Shown here: positions 42,860 through 51,283 of the stretch, in pieces
Layout of the letters: each line of letters opens with the position of its first letter
Numbering within the stretch: the first letter of the stretch is position 1
DNA from: Bacillota bacterium
GTDB taxonomy: Bacteria; Bacillota; Clostridia; Lachnospirales; Lachnospiraceae
DNA: 55,223 nucleotides
Assembly (NCBI GenBank): GCA_023408815.1
Contig: JAEYJO010000022.1
Coordinates: forward strand, 1 to 55,223
Direction: 5' to 3'
Made by a program: the position numbers and the translations under genes
The notes under the pieces: generated by a model
The model's database searches: none
Told to the model about the DNA's origin: nothing
The model's input: the letters and a program-made list of their open reading frames with translations, nothing else

Positions 42860-44986
42860 TCATACTACAATCAACTTTTGTCGTTCCATCTTGTCTTCTC
42901 GAGGATTAAAATAATAGAGCCAATCATGAATGACACTCATCCTAACATTAATTCCATACGATAAATCCGTTACATTGTCGGCCAAAAATAATTTCTCTAA
43001 GGAACCATCCCAATTCACACGTGATATGTAAAAAGTATTATCATCCTCCTTCAATAAACCATAAAGCCCTTGATTATCATAGGTATTATATCCGAAGTAT
43101 AAATCCCTATTTTCCTTTGCTGAATAAAGCTGACGTTTTTCCTCGGTATAAATATCCCACAGATATACGTCATTGTACTGATTGATGTCTCTTCCTATTA
43201 TCCCTTTAGACGTAATCATAACATCCGTGATTCCTTCCAGCTTATGTATTTTAGAACTATCTTCATAATAGTAAAGGCGGCTGTAATATTCCTCTCCTTC
43301 ATCTTTAGCGAAATAAAAAGTTCCGGAATACCCCTCTCCTCTGCTTATTATGGGAGATAATGCATGGATATCTGTTTCTGTATTCATTAAGTCATCCGGT
43401 ATCGTTACAGAAAGTGTTTCTTTTTCCTGAAGCAAGCCGCCTGGCTGAATTGTAAAAGTAACAATACGGCTGCTTAGTGCTTCTTTGATATATAAGCAAT
43501 TGTTTTCGTAGCACATCTCTGCGAAATAATAGATTCTATCTCCTAATAATTGACCGACAGTCACCTTGTCCGTAGATAATTCCAGAGACATGATTGCAAC
43601 TTCGCTGATATCTTCGGGATAAGCATAGAAAAATAAATATCCTTCTGCTATGGCTCCAAGTGTAACTGACCCACCATATATCAGCTTCCACTCATCACTG
43701 TTATCTGCAATGCTATATAAACTATTTTCCGAATTCACATACGTTTTTCCGTTATAATAGGTTGCCGATACATTATAATACTTATCCGGATTATCATCTG
43801 TGTCCGGCACTTCGCCTGACTTTAATGTATCCTCTGCCGCCGTCTCTGCTACAACTACTGCTTCCTGACCTTGTCCATAATTATCGTTCATATCCGGACT
43901 AGCCGCGGGTGTCTCCAAAGAGCCTCTCTGGGTAAAAGTGCACCCTGTAAGAAGTACCATACTAATCGCTACGAGCCACGTCACAAAAGCATAATGTTTT
44001 TTGACAGGATGTATCATGCTGATTCTCTCTTTTATTCTCTTCATATTGCCGCTCATAGTGGTTGCAATAGATGGACATTGTATTTTCCTATTGGAAGATT
44101 TTATCATCTTCAAGAGAGTATACCCATATTCCGTCTTTTCTTCATCATCAAGAAGGGAAAGTGCCGCCTCATCACAAGCTAATTCACAGTCTCTTTTCAC
44201 ATAATTATTTGCTAACCAAACAAACGGATTATACCAATTAATTACAAGGCAGAGATTGCGGATAAACGCCCAAAAATTATCTTTATGTCTGAAATGACAA
44301 TATTCATGAATTATGATATGATTCAATACCTTTTCATTTTCAATTGTATCTGTATCTACATAAATATTTTTTCCAAGCAGAAATGGGCTTGAAATTCCTT
44401 TCAGTAAATACACATTGAGATTCCAGTCAACTAACTTTTTGTAAAAAACTCTATCTCTCCTGCAGTTAATACCAAAACGGATATTAAATATAATGATTAT
44501 GAAAAACATTATTATAGATACGCCTCCCCAAACATAATATAACCCATTTTGCAGGATATTCTGCCGCCTTTCCCCGGGTATCTCCGGCGGATTATAGAGC
44601 CCACTCTTATTCATGACATTTTGCTCCGATGCCGTGATTCCTTTCTGCATTTGGTAATCGTTGTTTGCAGTTTGATATGCATTATCTGTTTCCTGCAAAA
44701 TCAGTAAATCTTCAGAATCAGTCCGGCGTTCATAATTTTGATTCTCCAATTCCTTTTGGATTGCATTCTGCTCAATTTCCCGAATCAAGGAGAACACGGC
44801 ATTTTCTAAGCTAAATTTACTGGAAATATTCAGAAAAGGACTAAACAGAAGAAAAAATGCGGCAAAAAGCCAGATAAAATATTGCTTCCGTCTTGAGATA
44901 TATTTCCATGCTATTGTTCTAATTAAAAGAATTCCGGCAAGCAGAACGCTAAAACTAATAATCTTCATCCTATTTTTCCCCTTCAT
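42860..44986 (-). CDS. BlaR1-like M56 antirepressor with large external sensor (second pair)
   Basis: A 708-residue membrane protein. The N-terminal half has about four membrane spans and the M56 zinc protease motif HEYCH (about residues 228-232). After a last span near VTWLVAISMVLLTGC follows an external region (about 370-708) of repeated short beta strands with YYN/YYS/YYF patterns, resembling DUF5050-type beta-propeller sensors and not a penicillin-binding domain. It should detect an external signal and inactivate the BlaI protein encoded upstream. It follows that blaI gene by 8 bp. The ligand is unknown. Confidence 0.85.
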   Translation of the reverse strand: MKGKNRMKIISFSVLLAGILLIRTIAWKYISRRKQYFIWLFAAFFLLFSPFLNISSKFSLENAVFSLIREIEQNAIQKELENQNYERRTDSEDLLILQETDNAYQTANNDYQMQKGITASEQNVMNKSGLYNPPEIPGERRQNILQNGLYYVWGGVSIIMFFIIIIFNIRFGINCRRDRVFYKKLVDWNLNVYLLKGISSPFLLGKNIYVDTDTIENEKVLNHIIIHEYCHFRHKDNFWAFIRNLCLVINWYNPFVWLANNYVKRDCELACDEAALSLLDDEEKTEYGYTLLKMIKSSNRKIQCPSIATTMSGNMKRIKERISMIHPVKKHYAFVTWLVAISMVLLTGCTFTQRGSLETPAASPDMNDNYGQGQEAVVVAETAAEDTLKSGEVPDTDDNPDKYYNVSATYYNGKTYVNSENSLYSIADNSDEWKLIYGGSVTLGAIAEGYLFFYAYPEDISEVAIMSLELSTDKVTVGQLLGDRIYYFAEMCYENNCLYIKEALSSRIVTFTIQPGGLLQEKETLSVTIPDDLMNTETDIHALSPIISRGEGYSGTFYFAKDEGEEYYSRLYYYEDSSKIHKLEGITDVMITSKGIIGRDINQYNDVYLWDIYTEEKRQLYSAKENRDLYFGYNTYDNQGLYGLLKEDDNTFYISRVNWDGSLEKLFLADNVTDLSYGINVRMSVIHDWLYYFNPREDKMERQKLIVV

Positions 44987-44994
44987 ACATTACT

Positions 44995-45357
44995 TTATTT
45001 TTTCTTTTGAAGTATTTCCATCAACTCTTGGATCTCTTCCTCTGAAAGTTCATTATCTTCTAACATTGTACTAATTAATAAACCTACATTCCCCTTAAAG
45101 ACCTTATCTAAAAAATGGTTCTTCTCTTGTAGTATTGCCTCCTCTTTCTCCAAATCTGTATAATATAGTTTTGCTTTTTGTCCTTGCGTATGGCGGATAA
45201 GATTTTTTTCTTCCATTCTCTTTAGATATGTCATGACTGTATGTTTACTCCAACCGGTACTTACCAATAATTCCTTTGTTAACTGCGTCATTGTCTTAGG
45301 CTGATCCTCCCACAGTATATTCATTATTTTCCATTCCGCATCTGATATTTTCTTCAT
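44995..45357 (-). CDS. BlaI/MecI-type repressor (second pair)
   Basis: A 120-residue penicillinase-repressor protein. ISDAEWKIMNILWEDQPKTM, HTVMTYLKRMEEKNLI and a QKAKLYYTD wing form the winged helix; the C-terminal helices end in SEEEIQELMEILQKKK. The start at 45357 is chosen because GGGGTGA precedes it; the open frame reaches back to 45522 through the promoter and operators. It is co-transcribed with the second blaR1-like gene and probably represses its own promoter. Confidence 0.92.
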   Translation of the reverse strand: MKKISDAEWKIMNILWEDQPKTMTQLTKELLVSTGWSKHTVMTYLKRMEEKNLIRHTQGQKAKLYYTDLEKEEAILQEKNHFLDKVFKGNVGLLISTMLEDNELSEEEIQELMEILQKKK

Positions 45358-45419
45358 ATTCACCCCATTCTGTATTCTTTCGTACGTATGTATTTCTCTT
45401 TTAGTCATCAAATCCAAAA

Positions 45420-45470
45420 GGTATTCAACTGTCAACCTCAGAATAGCAGAATGGTATACACTTGTCAACC
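45420..45470 (-). promoter_or_regulatory. Promoter with paired operators of the second blaI-blaR1 operon
   Basis: On the minus strand TTGACA (45463-45468) and TATTCT (45440-45445) are 17 bp apart. Two related 18-bp sites, GGTTGACAAGTGTATACC (45453-45470, over the -35) and GGTTGACAGTTGAATACC (45420-45437, past the start), each approximate the dyad GGTNNACANNTGTNNACC. They differ from the CTACA-type operators of the first pair. Confidence 0.75.
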
Positions 45471-45603
45471 GAAATACAAAAATACTGAAATATAAAAATA
45501 CAAGATATTTATAAATAAGCAAAATAGTAGTTTACATATTTAAAAAATCGTTCTCTTTAACTATTAGATTTGCAAATCAAAAAAATATGAAAGGAGTATC
45601 AAT

Positions 45604-48021
45604 ATGGATACTAGAGTTTTACAAACACAAGAATGGCTAAATGATAACTATGGGCAACATGTCAATTTTCCCAGCGTAACACCGGATGGAATGACAGGGC
45701 AATCTACGTTTCGGGCTTTAATATGGGCATTGCAATACGAAGCACATATAGCAAGTCCGGATGGCATATTCGGTAATGCAACAATCAATGCGTTAAAACA
45801 GTATTATCCCACCTTGCAAGCAAGTCCGGATCCCGATTCAGCGCTGCCTCAGAATATTATTTATATTCTGCAAGGTTCTCTATGGTGTAAGGGTATTTCA
45901 CCTGGGGGCTTTACAGGAGTCTTTGGACAGAACACTGCAAATGCCATTGGACGGTTTCAGACAGAAGCAGGGATTAGCGCGGATTGTATCGTACGTCCAT
46001 ATGTATGGCAGGGCATCATGAATACAGATAGCTATTCTTTCTCTCCTACAAATGACATATATGATACCTATCGCCATGAAGTACAGAAAGGACTTAATAA
46101 GTACTATGGTGAGCAGATTGGCTTAATTGCACCGAATGGTATATGGGAAAGAAAATCCCAGACTAATTTGATTAAGGCTGCCCAGATTGAATGGAATACT
46201 GCCGCAGACGGAAAATGGGGTGACGATACGTTAAGTAAGGCACCGACTATTTCCAAAAACACATCTGGTTATACGAATTCCAAAAGAATTCTGCAATGGG
46301 CACTGACAATTAATGGATTCTATCCAGGAATTGCAGATGGCATTTGGGGAACCGCAACGTACAATGCACTTTATAATTTTCAGGACTTTCTATGCCTGGG
46401 AGCTGATGGTATTTGTGGCAAACAGACGTGGGCATCTCTAATGACAAGCAAGGGTGACAAAAACAGAAAAGCAAATGCTTTGGATACCAGCAAACAGATT
46501 GCGGAGACAACTGCTGCCCGGTTATATCAGGATGGTTACAGGGATATCGGCAGATATTTGACCAATACTCCCGGCGGAACACTCGATAAGACATTGTACC
46601 AATATGAACTGGATTTGTTAAAATCGGCTGGTCTTAATGTCTTCCCGATATATCAGACCACTGGAGGCAGCGCAGATTATTTCAATGCTTATCAGGGAAT
46701 TGTGGATGCTTACAGGGCGATAAAGGCTGCAAAATCTTTTGGCTTTCCGCCTACAGCAACCATCTATTTTGCTATAGACTATGATGTTTTGATAAAAGAT
46801 ATTGAAGCCAACATCATGCCATATTTCAGGAGCGTCAATAAAATTGTAAGTTCCTATTTCAAGGTGGGCGTATATGGACCAAGGCTTATATGTACTAGGC
46901 TATATGAAGCCGGATTGACTTCAACTAGCTTTGTGTCAAATATGTCATCTGGTTTTACATGCAACATTGGACAAAAGATGCCGGAGAATTGGGCTTATGA
47001 TCAATTCCATGAAGTATCTGATGCAGCTTCGGAATATTCAGGTATGGGGTATGATAAAATTATTGCGTCACCCAGAAAAACGGCAACGAAGCCTTCTGAA
47101 TTTATAACATATGATTCCGATGAGTATCCAGATAGTGATATGGATTTTTTAAAGATTAGAATGTTGTATGAATATGCAAGAGAGTATCTTGCTGCCAAGT
47201 CGCCCTCTATTTTCGAAATCAACAAGCTTGTTATGCGGTATCTTAGTGCGCCAGCTTATAATGGAATTGCATGGGATATAATTGTTGGTCCGTATGACGA
47301 AGAGTTTTCGGATTATGTTGAAAGAATTCATACGGACGAAATGATTCGTTTACATCCCAACGAAATATTTATTTTTGAGGATTTTACTAAAGCGGAGATT
47401 GAAATTCAACACTTAGCCGCGTCGTTGGGGGCATATCTACATACCACGCTAGCAGAGGGTGAAAAACATCTTGATGCTTTTGCGGGATGGGCAGGAGATG
47501 TTGCTCAGATGGGAGGTATTCTTGGTCAGACTATTAAATATGGGCTTCCTAATTATTTCAATCTTGAAGTATTAAAAAAATGTATTGGATTTATGGATTC
47601 AGAACTTAGCAATTATACATTTAAATATGAATCAGATGGTAATGTAGTAGAAAATAGTAATTCTGGTTTTGAATTCCAAGATATGATACAGGATGTTGAT
47701 GCTTTTAATTTATTTAAAGGATATTCTTTTGATACAACTCCTATATACGAGATTTTTGAGCAGTATTATATTGTAGGAAAGGTATATAAGAGAAGATTTC
47801 AAATATTTGAAGCTAAACTAATTAACGAGTTCGATAAAGATACGATTGAGCAAGTTGCTTTGATTTTCACGAAACCCTCGCCTCCTATCATGGCTTTAGA
47901 CACATTTTTTAGATGGAAATTCGGCTCTTATAATCATGATGAATATGGGGATATAATAGCTAAAGCATTTGCAGAAAAAATTCAGTATTATATTCAACTG
48001 GAAAGAAATGTATTAAATTAA
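45604..48021 (+). CDS. Large wall-binding protein: PG-binding repeats, DUF1906 domain, novel C-terminus
   Basis: An 805-residue protein. Residues 1-285 hold about four peptidoglycan-binding (PG_binding_1) units, seen as repeated GIFGNAT/GVFGQNT/GKWGDDT/GIWGTAT turns. Residues 288-505 match the DUF1906 glycoside-hydrolase-like domain (ALDTSKQIAET, DIGRYL, VFPIYQTTGG, ATIYFAIDYD, VGVYG, WAYDQF). The remaining 300 residues match nothing I know; conserved-looking blocks are IQHLAASLGAYL (about 598), FAGWAGD (about 626) and DVDAFN (about 698). There is no signal peptide. AAAGGAG precedes ATG 45604. It converges on a small membrane-protein gene, overlapping at the terminator. A wall-active effector is the leading idea; a phage-lysin relative is the alternative. 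Confidence 0.8.
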   Translation: MDTRVLQTQEWLNDNYGQHVNFPSVTPDGMTGQSTFRALIWALQYEAHIASPDGIFGNATINALKQYYPTLQASPDPDSALPQNIIYILQGSLWCKGISPGGFTGVFGQNTANAIGRFQTEAGISADCIVRPYVWQGIMNTDSYSFSPTNDIYDTYRHEVQKGLNKYYGEQIGLIAPNGIWERKSQTNLIKAAQIEWNTAADGKWGDDTLSKAPTISKNTSGYTNSKRILQWALTINGFYPGIADGIWGTATYNALYNFQDFLCLGADGICGKQTWASLMTSKGDKNRKANALDTSKQIAETTAARLYQDGYRDIGRYLTNTPGGTLDKTLYQYELDLLKSAGLNVFPIYQTTGGSADYFNAYQGIVDAYRAIKAAKSFGFPPTATIYFAIDYDVLIKDIEANIMPYFRSVNKIVSSYFKVGVYGPRLICTRLYEAGLTSTSFVSNMSSGFTCNIGQKMPENWAYDQFHEVSDAASEYSGMGYDKIIASPRKTATKPSEFITYDSDEYPDSDMDFLKIRMLYEYAREYLAAKSPSIFEINKLVMRYLSAPAYNGIAWDIIVGPYDEEFSDYVERIHTDEMIRLHPNEIFIFEDFTKAEIEIQHLAASLGAYLHTTLAEGEKHLDAFAGWAGDVAQMGGILGQTIKYGLPNYFNLEVLKKCIGFMDSELSNYTFKYESDGNVVENSNSGFEFQDMIQDVDAFNLFKGYSFDTTPIYEIFEQYYIVGKVYKRRFQIFEAKLINEFDKDTIEQVALIFTKPSPPIMALDTFFRWKFGSYNHDEYGDIIAKAFAEKIQYYIQLERNVLN

Positions 48022-48029
48022 TAAAGAAG

Positions 48030-48061
48030 TGTCCCTCAATTATCTGGGGGACACCTTTTTT
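48030..48061. terminator. Terminator shared by effector and first membrane-protein gene
   Basis: GTGTCCCTCA and TGGGGGACAC pair, followed by CTTTTTTT on the plus strand. On the minus strand the same stem encodes the last residues (RCPPDN and stop) of the convergent gene. Two decayed copies of this stem recur near 48745 and 49413. Confidence 0.85.
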
Positions 48062-48629
48062 TGAATATAAAAATAAAAATTTTTTTATATGGCAATATAA
48101 TGAGACTGTTTGCAAACAGTAAAAGGAAAAAGTAAGCTATAATAAGCCCTGTATTCTTTGAAAATCTGACACTGTCACTACTGAAAAGATATAGGAATAC
48201 GTAACCATCTCCCTTTGGTGAAATATATTTTATCTGTAACCTATATAATTGGTTTTCTAGAACCAGACTATTTTTTTCGATAATAAGATAAGATTGATCC
48301 TCATATTCTTCTGCTGGAGTTTGCTCATAAATGAATCCTGTAAAATCTTCATATTCATCAACCGGGATTGTGATATCAAAAGCAGCTTCTCTCCTAGTCT
48401 CTCCTTCTGCTACTTTATGAATATATTTTTCTATATAGAGATTCGGAAATTCGGACAGTCCGATTAATTCTTTTAAGTGTTCACTTCTATCTGGTATCAA
48501 ACGAGTGGAACTGACATATAACTGATCGTCATATTTAAAGATAGCATAAAGGGAAAAAATGGACATAGAAATAATAAGTGTACAAAAGAATATAATGAAT
48601 CTAAGAATTGTTATTATTTTTTTTAGCAT
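48036..48629 (-). CDS. Small double-anchored membrane protein, candidate immunity protein (intact copy)
   Basis: A 197-residue protein with an N-terminal membrane helix (about 5-30), an external domain of about 125 residues (with LIGLSEFPNLYIEKYIHKV and VDEYEDFTGFIYEQ) and a C-terminal helix (about 163-185) ending in a basic tail. No family is recognised. It converges with the 805-residue wall protein and ends inside that gene's terminator. Two degraded paralogues lie directly to the right. Repeated paralogues beside a large effector are the usual picture for immunity genes of polymorphic toxins, and an external domain fits protection against a wall-acting protein. This role is inferred only. 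Confidence 0.65.
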   Translation of the reverse strand: MLKKIITILRFIIFFCTLIISMSIFSLYAIFKYDDQLYVSSTRLIPDRSEHLKELIGLSEFPNLYIEKYIHKVAEGETRREAAFDITIPVDEYEDFTGFIYEQTPAEEYEDQSYLIIEKNSLVLENQLYRLQIKYISPKGDGYVFLYLFSSDSVRFSKNTGLIIAYFFLLLFANSLIILPYKKIFIFIFKKRCPPDN

Positions 48630-48744
48630 AAAAAACCCCTATAAATTTTCTAAATATTCCGCAGAGATACTACCTCATCTTATCATGCATTTTCAAGTAA
48701 GACAAATATAGATTTCATATATTTGAATGTAGTCTAATAAGAAG

Positions 48745-48777
48745 GTTTCCTCAATTATTTGGGGGATATTTTTTTAT
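48745..48777. terminator. Degenerate second copy of the terminator stem
   Basis: TTTCCTCAATTATTTGGGGGATATTTTTTT matches the first stem in layout with weakened pairing. Read on the minus strand it still spells a KYPPNN-stop end homologous to RCPPDN-stop, but out of frame with the gene remnant beside it. Confidence 0.6.
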
Positions 48778-48779
48778 TA

Positions 48780-49166
48780 TTATGAATAAAGTATTAAATA
48801 TTCTATCTGGTAATATAATAAGACTATTTGCAACTGTAGCTTATATTGGGTCTTTCGTAGCGTCAAACTATCTTCTTTAATATAAATACAAGGTGCGTTT
48901 TGATAATCTGGTTGATTTGTTTGATTGCTTATGAATTCTGAAAAATTTTCAAATTCATCGATAGAAATAGTTGTATAAAAAGTATAATGTCGACCATCAT
49001 TACCGGTTACTAATTTATGATTATAACCTTTTATAGTAAAAGAAGAGAATTTAGAAAGCCCTATTAAGTCCTTTAGGTCGTCACTTTGTGATTCCGTCAT
49101 ATTGGCAGATTTAATAAATTCTTCCTGATCAAGTTTAATAACTACATAAATAGTAAAGAAAAACAA
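48780..49166 (-). pseudogene. Second copy of the membrane-protein gene, decayed
   Basis: The open 128-residue frame starts at a TTG and matches the intact copy in the middle only (DLKDLIGLSKFSSFTIKGYNHKLVTG, then ISIDEFENFSEFISNQ). Upstream, the sequence corresponding to the N-terminal helix is present near 49170-49220 but shifted out of frame, with an early stop. Downstream, the second helix is lost to a deletion. It is more diverged than copy three, so it is the older duplicate. Confidence 0.7.
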
Positions 49167-49412
49167 TGAGAAAAAAGTGTGATAAAAAATACAATGAATC
49201 TGAGTATTATTATATTTTTTTCATTTTTGAAATATCCCTATATTCATATATTTATTTCAAAGATTTATCCTATATTACCACAAATTTCAGTGAACGAGCA
49301 ATGAATTTTAAAAAATCAAGAGGAAAGTTGCACCTAAAGAAACGAATGATAGCGATTCAAAAAAAGTTCAATATTTTATATAAATGGAAAGAAATAGCTA
49401 AGATAATAAAAA

Positions 49413-49446
49413 AGTGCCCTCAATTATTTGCGAGGCACCTTTTTTT
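49413..49446. terminator. Third copy of the terminator stem
   Basis: GTGCCCTC and GAGGCAC followed by CTTTTTTT. On the minus strand it encodes RCLANN-stop, the counterpart of RCPPDN-stop of the intact copy. Confidence 0.7.
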
Positions 49447-49834
49447 AGATATATGAGTGAAATTTTTTTTGTACGGCAATATAATAAGGCTGTTCTCAAA
49501 TAGTAAAAGGAGAAAGTAAGTTATAATAAGCCATGTATTCTTTGAAAATCTGACACTATCACTACTGAAAAGATATAGGAATACGTAACCATCTCCCTTT
49601 GGTGAAACATATTTTATCTGTAGCCTCTCCTTCTACTACTTTATGAATATATTTTTCTATATAGAGATTCGGAAATTGAGAAAGTCCGATTAATTCTTTT
49701 AAGTGTTCACTTCTATCTGGTATCAAATGAGTCGATCTGACATATAACTGATCGTCATATTTAAAAATCGCATAAAGGGCAAAAATAGACAAGGAGATAA
49801 TAAGCACGCAAAAGAATATGTCCGTTATCTTCAT
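49447..49834 (-). pseudogene. Third copy of the membrane-protein gene, internal deletion
   Basis: The N-terminal 60 residues (from about MKITDIFFCVLIISLSIFAL through SEHLKELIGLSQFPNLYIEKYIHKV) are nearly identical to the intact copy. About 158 bp are then missing relative to that copy, with the junction at a short TA match near 49621; this shifts the frame and ends the protein at 49562. The lost 3' part is still readable as DNA down to 49447. The copy abuts the pyrF stop codon. Confidence 0.75.
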
Positions 49835-49865
49835 AGACTGATATTTTGAGCCTGATACTACGAAA

Positions 49866-50786
49866 TTACCCAATAGCAGAAGCTATGTCCTTTTGCATAT
49901 CTTCTACCGCCGCACGGGAAGCGTCTCCGAAATTCTCCGCTCCATAACCGGCATACTTTTCTTCTTTATATGCTGCGATGATGCCTCTGGAGGAATTTAC
50001 GATAGCTCCAAGCCCGTCCTCATTGAAAAAATGTGCTAAATCAGCACCCTTTCCGCCCTGCGCGCCATAGCCCGGCACCAAGATATAAGCTTTCGGCATA
50101 ATCTTCCTAAGGGCCTTTCCCATTTCAGGATAAGTCGCTCCTACCACTGCGCCTACATAGCTGTAAGACTCTCCCATATGCTCCGAGCCCCACTGGGCAA
50201 CCTTTTCACCCACGATTTCATAAAGCGGCCTGCCGTCAATCAGACGATCCTGAAATTCTCCGCTGCTGGGATTAGAGGTTTTAACGAGTATGAATATCCC
50301 TTTATTTTCCTTTTTACATACATCGATGAAGGGCTTCACTCCATCCGAGCCAAGGTAAGGATTTACCGTTGCAAAATCTTCATGAAAGCCATAATAGGAT
50401 TTGCTTCCTACCTGAACCTTGCCCAGATGTCCTACCGCATAGGCCTCCGAAGTAGAACCGATATCGCCTCTCTTAATATCCCCGATTACCACCAGTCCTT
50501 TTTCCCTACAGTAATCAACCGTCTTCTTAAAGGCTATCAGACCTTCCACGCCAAATTGCTCGTACATCGCAATCTGCGGCTTTACCGCCGGAATCAAATC
50601 GTAGATATTATCTACGATCTCCTTATTGAACTGCCAAATCGCCTCTGCTGCACCTGCAAGCGTCTCGCCGAATTCCTTATAGGCTTTTCCGGTAACATGT
50701 TCCGGAATATATTTTAACATCGGATCCAAACCCACCACGATAGGTGCATTTGTCTTCTGAATCTTGGCTACTAATTCGTTAATCAT
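49866..50786 (-). CDS. pyrF: Orotidine 5'-phosphate decarboxylase PyrF
   Basis: A 306-residue type 2 OMP decarboxylase making UMP. The active-site block VIGDIKRGDIGSTSEAYA contains the catalytic Lys and Asp residues; VGLDPMLKYIP lies at the start and the phosphate-binding VPGYGAQGG near residue 220. Length fits the PyrF subfamily found in Clostridia. It would normally head a pyrF-pyrK-pyrD-pyrE operon; here the accessory island begins directly after its stop codon. Confidence 0.96.
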   Translation of the reverse strand: MINELVAKIQKTNAPIVVGLDPMLKYIPEHVTGKAYKEFGETLAGAAEAIWQFNKEIVDNIYDLIPAVKPQIAMYEQFGVEGLIAFKKTVDYCREKGLVVIGDIKRGDIGSTSEAYAVGHLGKVQVGSKSYYGFHEDFATVNPYLGSDGVKPFIDVCKKENKGIFILVKTSNPSSGEFQDRLIDGRPLYEIVGEKVAQWGSEHMGESYSYVGAVVGATYPEMGKALRKIMPKAYILVPGYGAQGGKGADLAHFFNEDGLGAIVNSSRGIIAAYKEEKYAGYGAENFGDASRAAVEDMQKDIASAIG

Positions 50787-50841
50787 AAATTTCTTCTTCC
50801 TCTCCTTCTTTCCCTCATTCTCCCGCAGCGGTAACGCACAA

Positions 50842-50871
50842 AAGGCGTTGTCTTAAAGTGCAACGCCTTCT
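50842..50871 (-). terminator. Terminator overlapping the Nudix stop codon
   Basis: On the minus strand AAGGCGTTG pairs with CAACGCCTT; the TAA stop of the Nudix gene lies in the loop and TTTTG follows. The T-run is short. Confidence 0.65.
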
Positions 50872-51257
50872 AAATCCTTTAGTACGTATATGTTTTCCAC
50901 ATAATTTGATACCTTATCTTTTTCCACCCAGTCCAATTCTCCGTACTCTTCGGATAATACAATATTATCCTCGTCGTTTCCATCGATACTGCACAGGTAA
51001 GCGATTCCCACACACTGGGAATCTCCTACCATCTGTGACCACGTATATACGATACGATCAATTTTGCCTTCCACGGACAAAAGCTCTCTGATTGCCCGCA
51101 AAACCGCATCGTCAGGCGCCTCTCCGTAATTTACTTCAGCATCGATGAACTCCCATATAAAGGGGTCCGGAATACGGTCGTCCACCCATCTTTTTATCAG
51201 TAAATATTTATCGTCCTTTTTAATTATCCCCTTTACTCTTAAATAAATATTCTCCAT
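50853..51257 (-). CDS. Nudix-like protein with degenerate catalytic box
   Basis: A 134-residue protein with Nudix-like features: an opening RVKGIIKKDDKYLLIKRW strand pair and a motif region NYGEAPDDAVLRAIRELLSV. In an active Nudix box the segment should end REUxEExGU; here the paired metal-binding glutamates are replaced (RELLSVEG), so hydrolase activity is doubtful. It may instead bind a nucleotide or metabolite. Start 51257 is the second of two ATGs four codons apart following AGAAAGGC. It lies 26 bp after nrdD and is probably co-transcribed. Confidence 0.65.
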   Translation of the reverse strand: MENIYLRVKGIIKKDDKYLLIKRWVDDRIPDPFIWEFIDAEVNYGEAPDDAVLRAIRELLSVEGKIDRIVYTWSQMVGDSQCVGIAYLCSIDGNDEDNIVLSEEYGELDWVEKDKVSNYVENIYVLKDLEGVAL

Positions 51258-51283
51258 ACTAGTAACCATGCCTTTCTGTTATC

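Noticed and set aside
45358..45522. N-terminal extension of the second BlaI protein
   Set aside because: It lies over the promoter and both operators; the start at 45357 has a ribosome site and family homology.
49166..49456. 96-residue plus-strand frame in the repeat region
   Set aside because: It crosses a decayed membrane-protein gene and a terminator, with biased Lys/Ile/Tyr composition from AT-rich DNA; better read as debris of repeats.
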